Positions 15,417 through 24,233 of a stretch of 59,482 nucleotides of DNA are shown here, piece by piece. The stretch's first letter is position 1; every line of letters starts with the position of its first letter. The notes below the pieces were generated by a model. It was given only the letters and a program-made list of their open reading frames with translations. It had not been told where the DNA came from and did not search any database. The DNA comes from Prevotella sp. (GTDB taxonomy: Bacteria > Bacteroidota > Bacteroidia > Bacteroidales > Bacteroidaceae): positions 1 to 59,482 of the forward strand of contig JAFZIL010000055.1 in the NCBI GenBank assembly GCA_017554385.1, given 5' to 3'. The position numbers were made by a program, and so were the translations under genes.

Positions 15417-15424
15417 CAAAGTTA
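15417..15424 (-). promoter_or_regulatory. -7 element for lepA
   Basis: The minus strand reads TAACTTTG; start site about 18 bases before ATG 15392. It is divergent from the plus-strand promoter at 15468-15475 across a short ATGAATGATGAATTATG simple-repeat spacer. Confidence 0.62.
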
Positions 15425-15467
15425 CAAAATAATTATGAATAATGAATGATGAATTATGATTTTTTTG

Positions 15468-15475
15468 TAACTTTG
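15468..15475 (+). promoter_or_regulatory. -7 element for the lipoprotein gene
   Basis: TAACTTTG, 17 bases before the ATG at 15492, preceded by a T-rich tract. Confidence 0.6.
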
Positions 15476-15491
15476 CGGAAAATTTCGCGAA

Positions 15492-15881
15492 ATGAAGAAG
15501 TACGTTTTATTTTTTGTAACCCTGCTGGCCATGACAGCCTGTCAGGAAGGTTTAGAGGAGAAGGCTGCCAAGGAGGCCAGCACCTACACACGTAAGAACT
15601 GTCCCGTCGCGCTGAGCAGCACGATAGTGCTGGACAGCATGACCTTCGACAAGGGCACCCACACCTTCGGCTACCACTATACGATGAGGGGGGAGATGGA
15701 CACCGAATCGGCCATAGAGCCCGATCGCATGCGTCAGCAGCTGCTCGACGGTGTGAAAAACATGACCGCTGCCAAGGCCTACATGGACAAAGGCTACGGT
15801 TTCCGTTACGTCTACCACTCGGAGAAAGAGCCTGCAAAGGTGCTCTTTGAGACGCTTTTTACTGAGGAGGATTATAAGTAA
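15492..15881 (+). CDS. Hypothetical lipoprotein
   Basis: 129 aa. Signal peptide with lipobox LLAMTAC (Cys17), then a soluble domain with alternating Thr/Tyr/His strands ([16 protein letters not shown]) and amphipathic helices ([12 protein letters not shown]). It should be anchored in the outer or inner membrane. Domain not recognised. Short leader, own promoter, and hairpin terminator at 15885 shared with the convergent TSCPD gene. Confidence 0.75.
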   Translation: MKKYVLFFVTLLAMTACQEGLEEKAAKEASTYTRKNCPVALSSTIVLDSMTFDKGTHTFGYHYTMRGEMDTESAIEPDRMRQQLLDGVKNMTAAKAYMDKGYGFRYVYHSEKEPAKVLFETLFTEEDYK

Positions 15882-15884
15882 AGA

Positions 15885-15920
15885 GTTGAATAGTTGGGAT
15901 TCCAACTACTCAACCCTTTT
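15885..15920. terminator. Bidirectional hairpin between lipoprotein and TSCPD genes
   Basis: GTTGAATAGTTGG (15885-15897) and CCAACTACTCAAC (15902-15914) form a 13-bp stem with one mismatch and a 4-base loop, followed on the plus strand by CCTTTT and GTTTTT. The right arm includes the stop region of the minus-strand TSCPD gene. Confidence 0.65.
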
Positions 15921-16175
15921 GTTTTTCAGCTCCTCCAATGCGCGACAAAGCTGGTCGGGACATGAGGTACGCTTCGTGCCGCAACGTATTCCGTCGAGTT
16001 TACGGATAACGTCATCGATATGCTGTCCACGCACTAACTGACTGATGCCCTGAAGGTTGCCGTTACAGCCGCCCAGGAAGAACACCTGCTGAATAATATT
16101 GTTCTCATCGGCTGTCACGTCGATAAGCTGTGAGCAGGTGCCCTGCGTCTGATACTGAATGTGTTTTGTTGCCAT
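15906..16175 (-). CDS. TSCPD-domain protein (TIGR03905-like)
   Basis: 89 aa with the TSCPD pattern: GTCSQLIDV, a central GGCNGN loop and the closing GTKRTSCPDQLCRAL, the motif that names the family. Related domains occur at the C-terminus of some class II ribonucleotide reductases, where Cys residues bind metal; the stand-alone protein has no defined role. It starts about 13 bases after the glycosyltransferase stop and is last in that unit. Confidence 0.85.
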   Translation of the reverse strand: MATKHIQYQTQGTCSQLIDVTADENNIIQQVFFLGGCNGNLQGISQLVRGQHIDDVIRKLDGIRCGTKRTSCPDQLCRALEELKNKRVE

Positions 16176-16188
16176 ATCCTGTATTTTG

Positions 16189-17244
16189 TTAGTTGATATT
16201 ATCTAAATCGGAGTAATACTTACGTCCCTTGGCATAGTACTGCCATAACAGCGAGAAGCGTCGTTGTACGGGAATGTCAGTCGCCTTGCGGCTGGCTTGT
16301 ATCTGTCGACGATCGTCTTCGAAATCCTTGCGCCAACGCTTGAAGGCACGACGCGCTCGGCAAACGGCCTTGAAGTCGCCCAAGTTGCGCTTTAGGATGA
16401 GCATCTCCCAAGCCGCTAAGTAATCCAGGAACCAGCGCACACGCATGACGTGACGCAACTCACTATCTGGTAGGCACTTGTAGAGCATCGTCAGGTTATT
16501 CCGGAAGTTGAGGAAGGTCTTCATGGGGTTCGACTTCGGCAGCGTGCCTCCTCCTACATGATAGACCACGCTGTCGGGGATGCAATAAACCTGATAGCCG
16601 AGGATGCACAATCGCCAACAAAGGTCTATCTCCTCGTTATGGGCAAAGAAGCGTGCATCAAGGCCTCCCACCTCATTATATATACGTGCGCGCACGAAAA
16701 GGGCGGCACCCGTAGCCCATAGTACCGGTATAGGGTTATCGTACTGTCCGTTGTCACGCTCCACGGTCTCAAAGATGCGCCCCCTACAGAAAGGATAGCC
16801 GTAGCGGTCGAGAAAACCGCCACTGGCACCCGCATATTCGAACTTGTCATGGTCGAAGACAGAGAGTAGCTTAGGCTGACAGGCAGCCACCTCAGGATGG
16901 GCGTCCATGAACTCAACGATGGGTGTCAGCCAATGGTGGGTCACCTCGATATCGCTGTTCAACAACACGAAATACTCAGCATCGATCTCGGCCAGCGCAC
17001 GGTTATAGCCCTCGGCAAAGCCCCAGTTCTTATCAAAGAGTATAAGCTTCACTTCGGGAAAATGTTCGTGCAGCAACTGCAGGCTGTCGTCGGTCGAGGC
17101 GTTATCGGCCACGTAGACGGTGGCCTCATCGCGCGAGTATTGGAGCACCGACGGCAGATACTGACGGAGCATTGCGGCTCCATTCCAGTTGAGTATGACT
17201 ATTGCAACTTTACAATCTTTCATTTCCTTACTTTCATTTCTCAT
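16189..17244 (-). CDS. Family 2 glycosyltransferase
   Basis: 351 aa. GT-A fold motifs: VAIVILNWNG at the start, YVADNASTDDSL, WGFAEGYNRA and LLNSDIEV (the DxD-like metal/nucleotide-sugar site), then the acceptor segment FAHNEEIDLCWR containing the catalytic-base region. The C-terminal 90 residues are basic, with no strong membrane helix, so it is a cytoplasmic or peripheral enzyme, similar to rhamnosyltransferase-type GT2 enzymes of cell-surface glycan synthesis. It overlaps the mtaB stop by 11 bases; an internal ATG at 17223 is an alternative start. Confidence 0.88.
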   Translation of the reverse strand: MRNESKEMKDCKVAIVILNWNGAAMLRQYLPSVLQYSRDEATVYVADNASTDDSLQLLHEHFPEVKLILFDKNWGFAEGYNRALAEIDAEYFVLLNSDIEVTHHWLTPIVEFMDAHPEVAACQPKLLSVFDHDKFEYAGASGGFLDRYGYPFCRGRIFETVERDNGQYDNPIPVLWATGAALFVRARIYNEVGGLDARFFAHNEEIDLCWRLCILGYQVYCIPDSVVYHVGGGTLPKSNPMKTFLNFRNNLTMLYKCLPDSELRHVMRVRWFLDYLAAWEMLILKRNLGDFKAVCRARRAFKRWRKDFEDDRRQIQASRKATDIPVQRRFSLLWQYYAKGRKYYSDLDNIN

Positions 17245-18586
17245 TTAGCAATGCCTTCAGTGCGCTCTTGTCATGGTTGAAACTACCAAGCCGGACGCGC
17301 ATCAGCTGATTGTCGTACTCGGGGCGGGCGTCGGCAGCCGACAGCTCCACCCGGATATAGTTGCGGGTGAACCCGTGCATGGCTCGTCCACGCGTGGAAC
17401 GCTCAAAGAGCACCTCGGCTTCCTGACCGATATGGGCGGCATAGAAAGCCTCCGTCTTCTGGTCGGAGAGTTCGAGCAGGCGTTTGCTCCGAATCTTCTT
17501 CTCTTTCTCAGGCACGACAAGGGGAATGCTGAGAGCCGACGTGCCTGGACGCTCGGAATAGGGGAATACATGGAGCTGACTGACAGGCAACGACTGAAGC
17601 AGTTCGAAGGTTTCCTCGAAATATTCGGACGTCTCACCCCGACAGCCCACCATCACGTCGACTCCGATAAAGGCATCGGGCATGAACTCCTTGATAAGCA
17701 AGATTTTATCGGCAAACAACTGACGGTCGTAATGGCGATGCATGAGCTTGAGGACACTGTCGCTACCGCTCTGCAGAGGGATATGGAAGTGGGGCATGAA
17801 GGCACGGCTTTCAGCACAATAGGCAATCAACTCATCGCTACAGAGGTCGGGTTCCAAGCTGCTGATGCGATAGCGGCTGATACCCCCTACCCCATCAAGG
17901 GCTTTCACCAGATCAAGGAACTGCTCACCTGTAGTCTTGCCGAAGTCACCTATGTTCACGCCGGTAAGCACGATTTCCTTTCCACCCTCAGAGGCAGCTT
18001 CCTCAGCCTGCTTCACCAACGAGGCGATCGTAGGGTTGCGGCTGAAGCCCCGAGCATAGGGTATAGTACAATAGGTACAGAAATAATCGCAGCCGTCCTG
18101 AACCTTTAGGAAATAGCGAGTGCGGTTGCCACGTGAACACGAAGGGGCAAAGCTCTTGATATCCTTGGTCTTCGTCGTATAGCGGGGTGTGAGGCGCGTT
18201 GACTCTTCAACGGAGGACGCGCTCCACTCTTCCGACAGAAACTGCAGCAGCCTTGCCTTCTCATCCGAGCCCAACACCAGGCATACGCCATCGATAGCAG
18301 CCACCTCATCGGCCTCTAACTGGGCGTAACAGCCCGTAACGACAACAAAAGCACCCGGATGCTGGCGCACCAGACGGTGGATGGCCTGACGGCACTTGCG
18401 GTCGGCCACCTCAGTCACCGAGCAGGTGTTGACCAAGACCAAATCTGCCTTCTCGCCTTTCTGGGCAGTACGAACGCCCATCTCCTGCAACATCCGACCA
18501 AAGGTCGACGTTTCAGAGAAGTTCAGCTTACAACCTAAAGTGTAGTAAGCTGCGGTCTTTCCTTGGAAGACTGACGAATCTATCAT
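17234..18586 (-). CDS. mtaB: tRNA t6A37 methylthiotransferase MtaB
   Basis: 450 aa radical-SAM enzyme that converts t6A to ms2t6A at position 37 of ANN-decoding tRNAs. The N-terminal MTTase domain carries the three Cys of the auxiliary 4Fe-4S cluster (LGCKLNFSE, VNTCSVTEVADRKC, VTGCYAQ). The radical-SAM motif is CDYFCTYCTIPYARG at about residues 163-177. A TRAM-like domain ends the protein (GRAMHGFTRNYIRVEL). The NTCSVTxxADRKCRQ pattern marks MtaB rather than MiaB or RimO. Promoter at 18620-18627. Confidence 0.95.
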   Translation of the reverse strand: MIDSSVFQGKTAAYYTLGCKLNFSETSTFGRMLQEMGVRTAQKGEKADLVLVNTCSVTEVADRKCRQAIHRLVRQHPGAFVVVTGCYAQLEADEVAAIDGVCLVLGSDEKARLLQFLSEEWSASSVEESTRLTPRYTTKTKDIKSFAPSCSRGNRTRYFLKVQDGCDYFCTYCTIPYARGFSRNPTIASLVKQAEEAASEGGKEIVLTGVNIGDFGKTTGEQFLDLVKALDGVGGISRYRISSLEPDLCSDELIAYCAESRAFMPHFHIPLQSGSDSVLKLMHRHYDRQLFADKILLIKEFMPDAFIGVDVMVGCRGETSEYFEETFELLQSLPVSQLHVFPYSERPGTSALSIPLVVPEKEKKIRSKRLLELSDQKTEAFYAAHIGQEAEVLFERSTRGRAMHGFTRNYIRVELSAADARPEYDNQLMRVRLGSFNHDKSALKALLNEK

Positions 18587-18619
18587 AACCGATAAATATA
18601 GACTGAATAATTGATGCTA

Positions 18620-18627
18620 CAAAGGTA
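18620..18627 (-). promoter_or_regulatory. -7 element for the mtaB-glycosyltransferase-TSCPD unit
   Basis: Minus strand TACCTTTG, 34 bases before the ATG at 18586. Confidence 0.62.
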
Positions 18628-18796
18628 ACACTTTTTTTGCAAATAAGTGTCATTTTTACCGATAATCATTAACGTGTATTTTTTATACCAATTTTTAACA
18701 TTTCGGAAATCATTGATTGTCAGGCATTTACAAAAAAGTTACAAAAACATCACAAAAAAAATCGAAAAAAATGTATCATCGTATTGAAAAAATGCC

Positions 18797-18804
18797 TAAC
18801 TTTG
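18797..18804 (+). promoter_or_regulatory. -7 element for the small lipoprotein gene
   Basis: TAACTTTG followed by about 50 bases of A/T-rich leader with AAAGAAATG at the start codon. The 170 bases upstream (18628-18796) are A-tract-rich and carry no gene. Confidence 0.62.
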
Positions 18805-18856
18805 CACCGGTTTTAATAAACAAATGATTGTTTTACAGATTTAAAAAAGCAAAGAA

Positions 18857-19042
18857 ATGAAAAAGTTAGTATTTATGTTCGTAGCTGTTGCAGCTATCTC
18901 GTTCGCATCTTGTGGTAACAAGGCTCAGGCTCCCGCCGTTGAGGAGGACACCGTAGCTGTTGCTGAGGTTGTTGAGGATTCTCTCGCTGCTGATAGCGTT
19001 GTTGCTGACAGCGCCGCTGTTGAAGCTCCCGTTGCTGAGTAA
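18857..19042 (+). CDS. Small acidic Ala/Val-rich lipoprotein
   Basis: 61 aa. Signal peptide with lipobox SFASC (Cys19). The mature part is about 40 residues of Ala, Val, Glu and Asp in a quasi-repeat (VAEVVEDSLAADSVVADSAA). It is low in complexity and probably disordered, a form seen in abundant small Bacteroidota lipoproteins. Function unknown. A dedicated promoter and a strong terminator right after it suggest a stand-alone, possibly highly expressed, short mRNA. Confidence 0.75.
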   Translation: MKKLVFMFVAVAAISFASCGNKAQAPAVEEDTVAVAEVVEDSLAADSVVADSAAVEAPVAE

Positions 19043-19072
19043 TTAGTTGCACAACGAACTAATGCAAGAATT

Positions 19073-19104
19073 AACCGCTGGGCGTGAGTCCAGCGGTTTT
19101 TCTT
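19073..19104 (+). terminator. Intrinsic terminator of the small lipoprotein gene
   Basis: AACCGCTGG (19073-19081) and CCAGCGGTT (19090-19098) form a perfect 9-bp stem with an 8-base loop, then TTTTTCTTTG. Confidence 0.88.
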
Positions 19105-19148
19105 TGTATATACCCTATCATCAAGCGATTGGCTAAGAAGAAGAAGAA

Positions 19149-20027
19149 CTATATGCCAAAGGGATTCAATGCCGAATAGGCACGACGCACCTGCTGCTCG
19201 ATACCCTCTGCTGTATAGTCGCCATTGACTCCATTCATCTCCTCAGGACAGAGTTCGAACACTTTCTCCATATCTTCCTTGGCTCCCTGCTTGTCGCCCG
19301 TCTCGAAGCGAAGCTGTCCGCGCTCACGATAAGCCTCAGCATGGAAAGGATTCAGGTCGATGACCTGTGTATAGACTGTCAAAGCCTCGTCGTTGTTGCC
19401 TTTAGCTCGGGCTATACGGGCTACTAACATCAATATATCCTCATTGTGCTCGGCATGTTCCATAAGCCATTTGGCATCGGCTTCGGCACCTGCCACATCA
19501 CCCATCTGCAACAGCGTCTGGCCACGCAACAGATAGGCATCACCAAAGTGCTCATTGAGTGCTAAACAGCGAGAAAGCCTTGCGATAGTTCCTACCATAT
19601 CGTTCTTACCAAGACAGGCACGTGCATAAAGGAAGTGGGCAGTAGCATTTTCCGGGTCGATAGCCATCGACTGTTCACAATACTGCTGCATACGGTCGTA
19701 GTCATCCATCAGGTTAGCCACATGGGCTGCCTGCATGGGCAGTCCCTTGTTGTCGGGCTGTGCGTCCATCAGGAATTGAAGTTGTTCAAGAGCCTGCTCA
19801 TGCTCGCCTTGAGCAACGAGAACCCGTGAAAGATAATCGCGCACCTCGAGGTCCTCGTTCATGCGAAGTGCCTCCTGAAAGCATTTCACAGCATAGTCAG
19901 GACGTCCCATCTTCATGGCTTTCACGCCATCATATTTCAACAAATCGAAGCGACGAGCATCGTCATTCTGCTTCTCCTCTTCGGGTGACTGGTCACCGCT
20001 ACCAAACAAGACTTTGAAGAAATTCAT
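19149..20027 (-). CDS. Cytoplasmic TPR-repeat protein
   Basis: 292 aa, no signal peptide (MNFFKVLFGSGDQSPEEE). About six TPR units are visible with the W/L/G-Y-A/G-F-A-P pattern, for example ATAHFLYARACLGKNDMVGT, FGDAYLLRGQTLLQMGDVAG and FHAEAYRERGQLRFETGDKQ. It likely scaffolds protein interactions; partner unknown. It is 35 bases downstream of the metallo-hydrolase gene on the same strand, so probably co-transcribed. Confidence 0.85.
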   Translation of the reverse strand: MNFFKVLFGSGDQSPEEEKQNDDARRFDLLKYDGVKAMKMGRPDYAVKCFQEALRMNEDLEVRDYLSRVLVAQGEHEQALEQLQFLMDAQPDNKGLPMQAAHVANLMDDYDRMQQYCEQSMAIDPENATAHFLYARACLGKNDMVGTIARLSRCLALNEHFGDAYLLRGQTLLQMGDVAGAEADAKWLMEHAEHNEDILMLVARIARAKGNNDEALTVYTQVIDLNPFHAEAYRERGQLRFETGDKQGAKEDMEKVFELCPEEMNGVNGDYTAEGIEQQVRRAYSALNPFGI

Positions 20028-20062
20028 ATTCAGGTAATCTACTGGGTAGTTAGCAATGGCAA

Positions 20063-20863
20063 CTAAAGTTCAAAGATACCCGTAGGCATCGTACGTTTCA
20101 GTACCTCAACTTGCAAATCCTTACCTGCCACAATACCATAGCTACGTAACACGGTTTCTACAGTCTTGCGAGCCAGTTCAGGATGATTATTCTCTTCTGA
20201 TAGGTGACAAAGCCACACCTGACGCAGGTGCTCCTGCATGTTCTGAGCAATGGCCTCACCACATGAAGCGTTGTCTAAATGACCCGTTTCACTTTGGATG
20301 CGCACTTTCAGATGCTGAGGATAAGGTCCCTGCATCAGCATCTCCACGTCGTGGTTGGCCTCAATGACCAGATACTGGGCCTTACCTATGTACTCTTTCA
20401 TCTCATCGGTAACACTCCCGATGTCGGTCATCAGGCAAAACGTCACCCCACAGGCCTCAATCATGTAACCCACATTATCACTGGCATCATGGGGCACAGA
20501 GAAAGCGGTCACCTTGAAATCGCCCAATAACATCGTTGTACCAACTTCTACATAGTGACGCAGGTCATAAGCCACCTTTCGCTGCACGCAGTAGTTGCGA
20601 TCAATGCCTTTATGCACAGCCTTCGTGGCATAGACCGGAAGATGGTATTCGTGACTTAGGCTTCCCACTGACTTGATATGGTCGGCATGATCGTGAGTGA
20701 TAAGAAGATGTTTGACTTGTGCAAGCGAGAGACCATAGTCGCGAAAATGCTTCTTCAGGGTACGAATGCCCACGCCTACGTCAATGAGCAGGCCATCGTT
20801 TTCGGTATATAGAAAGTAGCAATTACCACTACTCCCACTTCCAAAAGATATGAATTTGAGCAT
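20063..20863 (-). CDS. Metallo-beta-lactamase-fold hydrolase (YycJ/WalJ-like)
   Basis: 266 aa. The zinc-binding motif THDHADHI (about residues 58-65) follows the N-terminal FISFGSGSSGNCYFL, which is typical of the YycJ/WalJ branch of MBL hydrolases. Further metal ligands are in VPHDASDN, MTDIG and the late CHLSEENN segment. Family members in Firmicutes are tied to WalRK cell-wall signalling and may be nucleases; the function in Bacteroidota is not settled. Promoter at 20887-20894. Confidence 0.88.
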   Translation of the reverse strand: MLKFISFGSGSSGNCYFLYTENDGLLIDVGVGIRTLKKHFRDYGLSLAQVKHLLITHDHADHIKSVGSLSHEYHLPVYATKAVHKGIDRNYCVQRKVAYDLRHYVEVGTTMLLGDFKVTAFSVPHDASDNVGYMIEACGVTFCLMTDIGSVTDEMKEYIGKAQYLVIEANHDVEMLMQGPYPQHLKVRIQSETGHLDNASCGEAIAQNMQEHLRQVWLCHLSEENNHPELARKTVETVLRSYGIVAGKDLQVEVLKRTMPTGIFEL

Positions 20864-20886
20864 TATTACTATTCTTTTTTCTGCTG

Positions 20887-20894
20887 CAAAGGTA
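20887..20894 (-). promoter_or_regulatory. -7 element for the MBL hydrolase-TPR unit
   Basis: Minus strand TACCTTTG, about 25 bases before ATG 20863. Confidence 0.65.
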
Positions 20895-20952
20895 AGAAAA
20901 AATAGCGAGAAAAGGAAATATAATGCAAGATATTACTAAAAAATAACAGATG

Positions 20953-21600
20953 TTACTCGGTTGAGATAATCTTCATGTATTCATCGTAGTCGATGAAACG
21001 CCCGCCCATGGAACGCAAATGGGGCGTCTCAAACTGGCAGTCGATAAGCAGGCCCCCATGTTCGTGCATCAGGCGAGCCAGGGCTATGAGAGCAAACTTC
21101 GAACCAGAAGGAACGAGCGAGAACATGCTCTCACCGAAGAACGCTGGTCCTATGGCCACTCCATAGAGACCTCCGACAAGTGTTCCGTCGGCATCGCGCG
21201 TCTCCACGCTGACGGCAAATCCCTGCCGGTAGAGTTCGGTATATGCCTCGACCATGTCTTTTCCAAGCCAAGCATATTCCTCTTCTTCACGCAGACTGCT
21301 ACAATGACCTATCACCTCCTCAAAACTTTCGTTGAAGGTGACATGGTAGATACCCTTATTCATCAGCGTACGCATAGAATGGCTGACATGAATCTCTCCC
21401 GGGAAAATGACAAAACGCTGGCTGGGACAGCACCAGATGGGTTCCTCAGAATGACGGAAGGCATACCAGGGGAAGATGCCATTGCTATACGCCAGCAACA
21501 ATCGGTCTATGCTAAGATCGCCACCGACAGCAAGTGTTCCGTCTTCATCGGCAAGACGAGGATCGGGAAACCATAGTTCCTTATCTAATCGAAAGACCAT
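20953..21600 (-). CDS. aat: Leucyl/phenylalanyl-tRNA-protein transferase
   Basis: 215 aa from ATG 21600 (MVFRLDKELWFPDPRLADED); an in-frame ATG at 21609 would add three residues. Family motifs: GLLAVGGDLS-like GTLAVGGDLS, SNGIFPWY, and the core GGLYGVAIGPAFFGESMFS. Aat moves Leu or Phe from charged tRNA to N-terminal Lys or Arg, creating N-degrons. It overlaps the end of clpA by about 20 bases, so it is translationally coupled to the protease unfoldase that removes its products. Confidence 0.96.
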   Translation of the reverse strand: MVFRLDKELWFPDPRLADEDGTLAVGGDLSIDRLLLAYSNGIFPWYAFRHSEEPIWCCPSQRFVIFPGEIHVSHSMRTLMNKGIYHVTFNESFEEVIGHCSSLREEEEYAWLGKDMVEAYTELYRQGFAVSVETRDADGTLVGGLYGVAIGPAFFGESMFSLVPSGSKFALIALARLMHEHGGLLIDCQFETPHLRSMGGRFIDYDEYMKIISTE

Positions 21601-23848
21601 CGTTTCCACATTCTATAGTGACACTACCACCCCTCTTCAAGCGTCCAAAGAGTATCTCACGCATCAGGAGCGGCTTCAGCTGCTGAGCAATCACGCGATC
21701 CATCTCACGCGCACCATACTCACGAGTGAAGCCTTGAGCAAGCAGATGGTCGAAGGCCTCGTCGGCAAGCGTCATCGTCACCTTACGCACTTGCAACTTC
21801 GCCTGTAGTTCACCCAGTTTCTTCTTTAAGATAAGTGTGGCCATCTCTCGGTCCATATCACGGAAGACCACCGTTCCCGACAGTCGGTTGAGGAATTCGG
21901 GCTTGAACGTTTTCTTCACCTGCCGCATCATGGCCTCGCCGCGCGACACGCCTCCAGAGAAACCTACTGAGGCCTGACCTGCATATTGTGCCCCCGCATT
22001 GCTCGTCATAATGAGCACAACGCCACGGAAATCGGCCTTGCGGCCCTTATTGTCAGTGAGACGGGCGTAGTCCATGACCTGCAACAGGATATTGTAGATG
22101 TCGGAGTGAGCCTTCTCTATCTCGTCCATAAGCAAAACACAGTTGGGGGTCTTGCGAATAGCGTCAGTCAGAAGGCCACCATCCTCATAACCTACATAGC
22201 CAGCAGGTGAACCAATGAGCTTGGCAACGGTATGTTTCTCCGTATACTCACTCATGTCGAAGCGCACCAGTTCGATGCCCAACTGACGGGCTAACTGTCG
22301 CGCTACCTCGGTCTTTCCGACACCTGTCGGTCCCACAAACAGCAACGAGGCGATGGGCTTGTCGTCGTCGGTCAGTCCTGCCTTCGACATCTGCACTGCC
22401 GTGACCACCTGACGGATAGCCTCGTCCTGACCATAGATTTGCGACATTAGCTGCTTGTCGAGCGACTCCAACCGGTCGTTGTCGTCTTCCTTCAATGCAA
22501 GGGCATCGACCTTACAAGTCTTTGCCAAGATATCGGCAATGAACAGTTTATTGACGACCTTTACCTCAGCATCGCTGATTTCCAACGCAGCTCCAGCCTC
22601 GTCAATCAAATCAAGTGCCTTATCGGGCAGGAAACGGTCATTGACAAACTTGGCACTGGCCTCAACGGCAAACCTTAATGCTTCGTCTTCATAGACCACC
22701 CCATGGAACTCCTCATATTTCGGACGCAGCTGGTTCAGGATGTTGATGGTCTCGTCGATACTGGGTTCCAATATATCAATCTGCTGAAAGCGTCGTACCA
22801 GCCCTTTCGAACGGGAGAAGTGCCGGTTATACTCCTCATAGGTCGTAGAACCGATGAACTTGATGCGACCGCTCTCCAAATAAGGTTTCAGCAGATTAGC
22901 ACCATCCAGCGAACTGTCGCCACTTGCACCTGCTCCCACCACATTGTGGATCTCGTCGATATATACAATATTGTTGGGGCCGTCCTGGATTACGCCCTCC
23001 ATCACGAGTTTGATACGATTCTCAAAGTCGCCGCGATACTGCGACCCCGCAATCAGCGTACCCATGTCGAGCATGAAGACGTGACTGCCAAGCAGGCGTT
23101 CAGGCACCTGTTGCTTCTCTATACGGCTTACCAATCCCCATACCAGTGCCGTCTTGCCCACGCCGGGCTCTCCGACATGCAGCGGATTGTTCTTTTCGCG
23201 TCGGCAGAGCACCTGAATGGTGCGCTCCAACTCCTGCTCACGGCCAACCAGTTCGTTACGTTGCTCAACTTGTTCGTTCATCAACGTCACCAGCTTACGC
23301 CAAGAAGCAGGTTTACGCTGTCTGTCATCCTCATTGCTCAAAAAACTCAGGTCGTCATCGTCGTAGTCATCATAATTGCCTGTATCGGAATCGACCAGAT
23401 AATCTAATCCATGATAGGTAATGAAGTCACTCATAAACTGCTCCTGCATCCCTCCGATATTCTTTTTCAGCAGATAGCAGGCCCATGACTCTTCCATACG
23501 TAGCAACCCCATGAGCAGGTGGGGCACATCGAGAGCATCTGCCTCGCTCAACACCACCTGATCGCAGGCATTGGTTATCAGGAGTTTCATCTGTTCCGAA
23601 AATACCGGAATCCGAGACATATCCTCTCTGTTGGGCACAGTCTCCAACGATCTGAGATAGCGTTCCAACTCCTCCGTAAGTGTCTCGACAGATCCGTACT
23701 CGCTTATTACAAAGGTGAAAGTAGAGTCGTCAAGCAAGCAATAGAGCAGATGTTCAGGCATAACAAACTCATGGCCGAAGCTGAGTGCCTGGCCATGAGC
23801 ATCACTAAGCAGTTTCTCTGCACTTGACGTATTTTTGATTTCTGGCAT
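21581..23848 (-). CDS. clpA: ATP-dependent Clp protease ATP-binding subunit ClpA
   Basis: 755 aa. Double Clp-N repeat (about 1-145), acidic linker, then two AAA+ modules: Walker A GEPGVGKTALVWG with Walker B VYIDEIHNVVG, and Walker A GPTGVGKTEVARQL with LLMDEIEKAHSD; D2-small domain at the end. It lacks the ClpB middle coiled coil, so it is ClpA rather than ClpB. It threads substrates into ClpP (not encoded here). With clpS 56 bases upstream and aat overlapping downstream, it forms an N-degron pathway cluster. Confidence 0.95.
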   Translation of the reverse strand: MPEIKNTSSAEKLLSDAHGQALSFGHEFVMPEHLLYCLLDDSTFTFVISEYGSVETLTEELERYLRSLETVPNREDMSRIPVFSEQMKLLITNACDQVVLSEADALDVPHLLMGLLRMEESWACYLLKKNIGGMQEQFMSDFITYHGLDYLVDSDTGNYDDYDDDDLSFLSNEDDRQRKPASWRKLVTLMNEQVEQRNELVGREQELERTIQVLCRREKNNPLHVGEPGVGKTALVWGLVSRIEKQQVPERLLGSHVFMLDMGTLIAGSQYRGDFENRIKLVMEGVIQDGPNNIVYIDEIHNVVGAGASGDSSLDGANLLKPYLESGRIKFIGSTTYEEYNRHFSRSKGLVRRFQQIDILEPSIDETINILNQLRPKYEEFHGVVYEDEALRFAVEASAKFVNDRFLPDKALDLIDEAGAALEISDAEVKVVNKLFIADILAKTCKVDALALKEDDNDRLESLDKQLMSQIYGQDEAIRQVVTAVQMSKAGLTDDDKPIASLLFVGPTGVGKTEVARQLARQLGIELVRFDMSEYTEKHTVAKLIGSPAGYVGYEDGGLLTDAIRKTPNCVLLMDEIEKAHSDIYNILLQVMDYARLTDNKGRKADFRGVVLIMTSNAGAQYAGQASVGFSGGVSRGEAMMRQVKKTFKPEFLNRLSGTVVFRDMDREMATLILKKKLGELQAKLQVRKVTMTLADEAFDHLLAQGFTREYGAREMDRVIAQQLKPLLMREILFGRLKRGGSVTIECGNDGLSIR

Positions 23849-23904
23849 AATATTCTTTTTCAGATTCCCTTGTCATCAAGACATAACAGGTGAACCATTC
23901 TTCA

Positions 23905-24207
23905 TTATTCTGGCTCGCAGGTCAGACGCAACGGGAAACCCTCGTTGCGTGCCATAGCGACTGCCTTCTGTACTTTTGAAAGGGCAATGTCGTAACTATA
24001 GATGCCCACCACTGCCTTGCCCGACTTATGGACGTCCATCATCAATGTTACGGCCTCGTCGTGCGCTTTGAAGAACACCTCAACGAGCACTTTCACCACG
24101 AAATCCATCTCGGTGAAGTCGTCGTTATAGATGGTTACCTTATAGCGACGCGGTTCTCTGAGATCTGTGTGCTGTCGCTCACGTATTTTCGACTGTTCCT
24201 TTGGCAT
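23905..24207 (-). CDS. clpS: N-recognin adaptor ClpS
   Basis: 100 aa with a disordered basic N-terminal tail (about 1-22), then the core YNDDFTEMDFVVKVL and MMDVHKSGKAVVG. NDD and the His of VHK correspond to the pocket residues that hold the N-terminal Leu, Phe, Tyr or Trp of substrates. It delivers N-degron proteins to ClpA. It is followed by clpA and aat and lies 26 bases after the glutamine synthetase gene. Confidence 0.96.
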   Translation of the reverse strand: MPKEQSKIRERQHTDLREPRRYKVTIYNDDFTEMDFVVKVLVEVFFKAHDEAVTLMMDVHKSGKAVVGIYSYDIALSKVQKAVAMARNEGFPLRLTCEPE

Positions 24208-24233
24208 CGTTCTGTGTTCACTCTAAAGATTGT

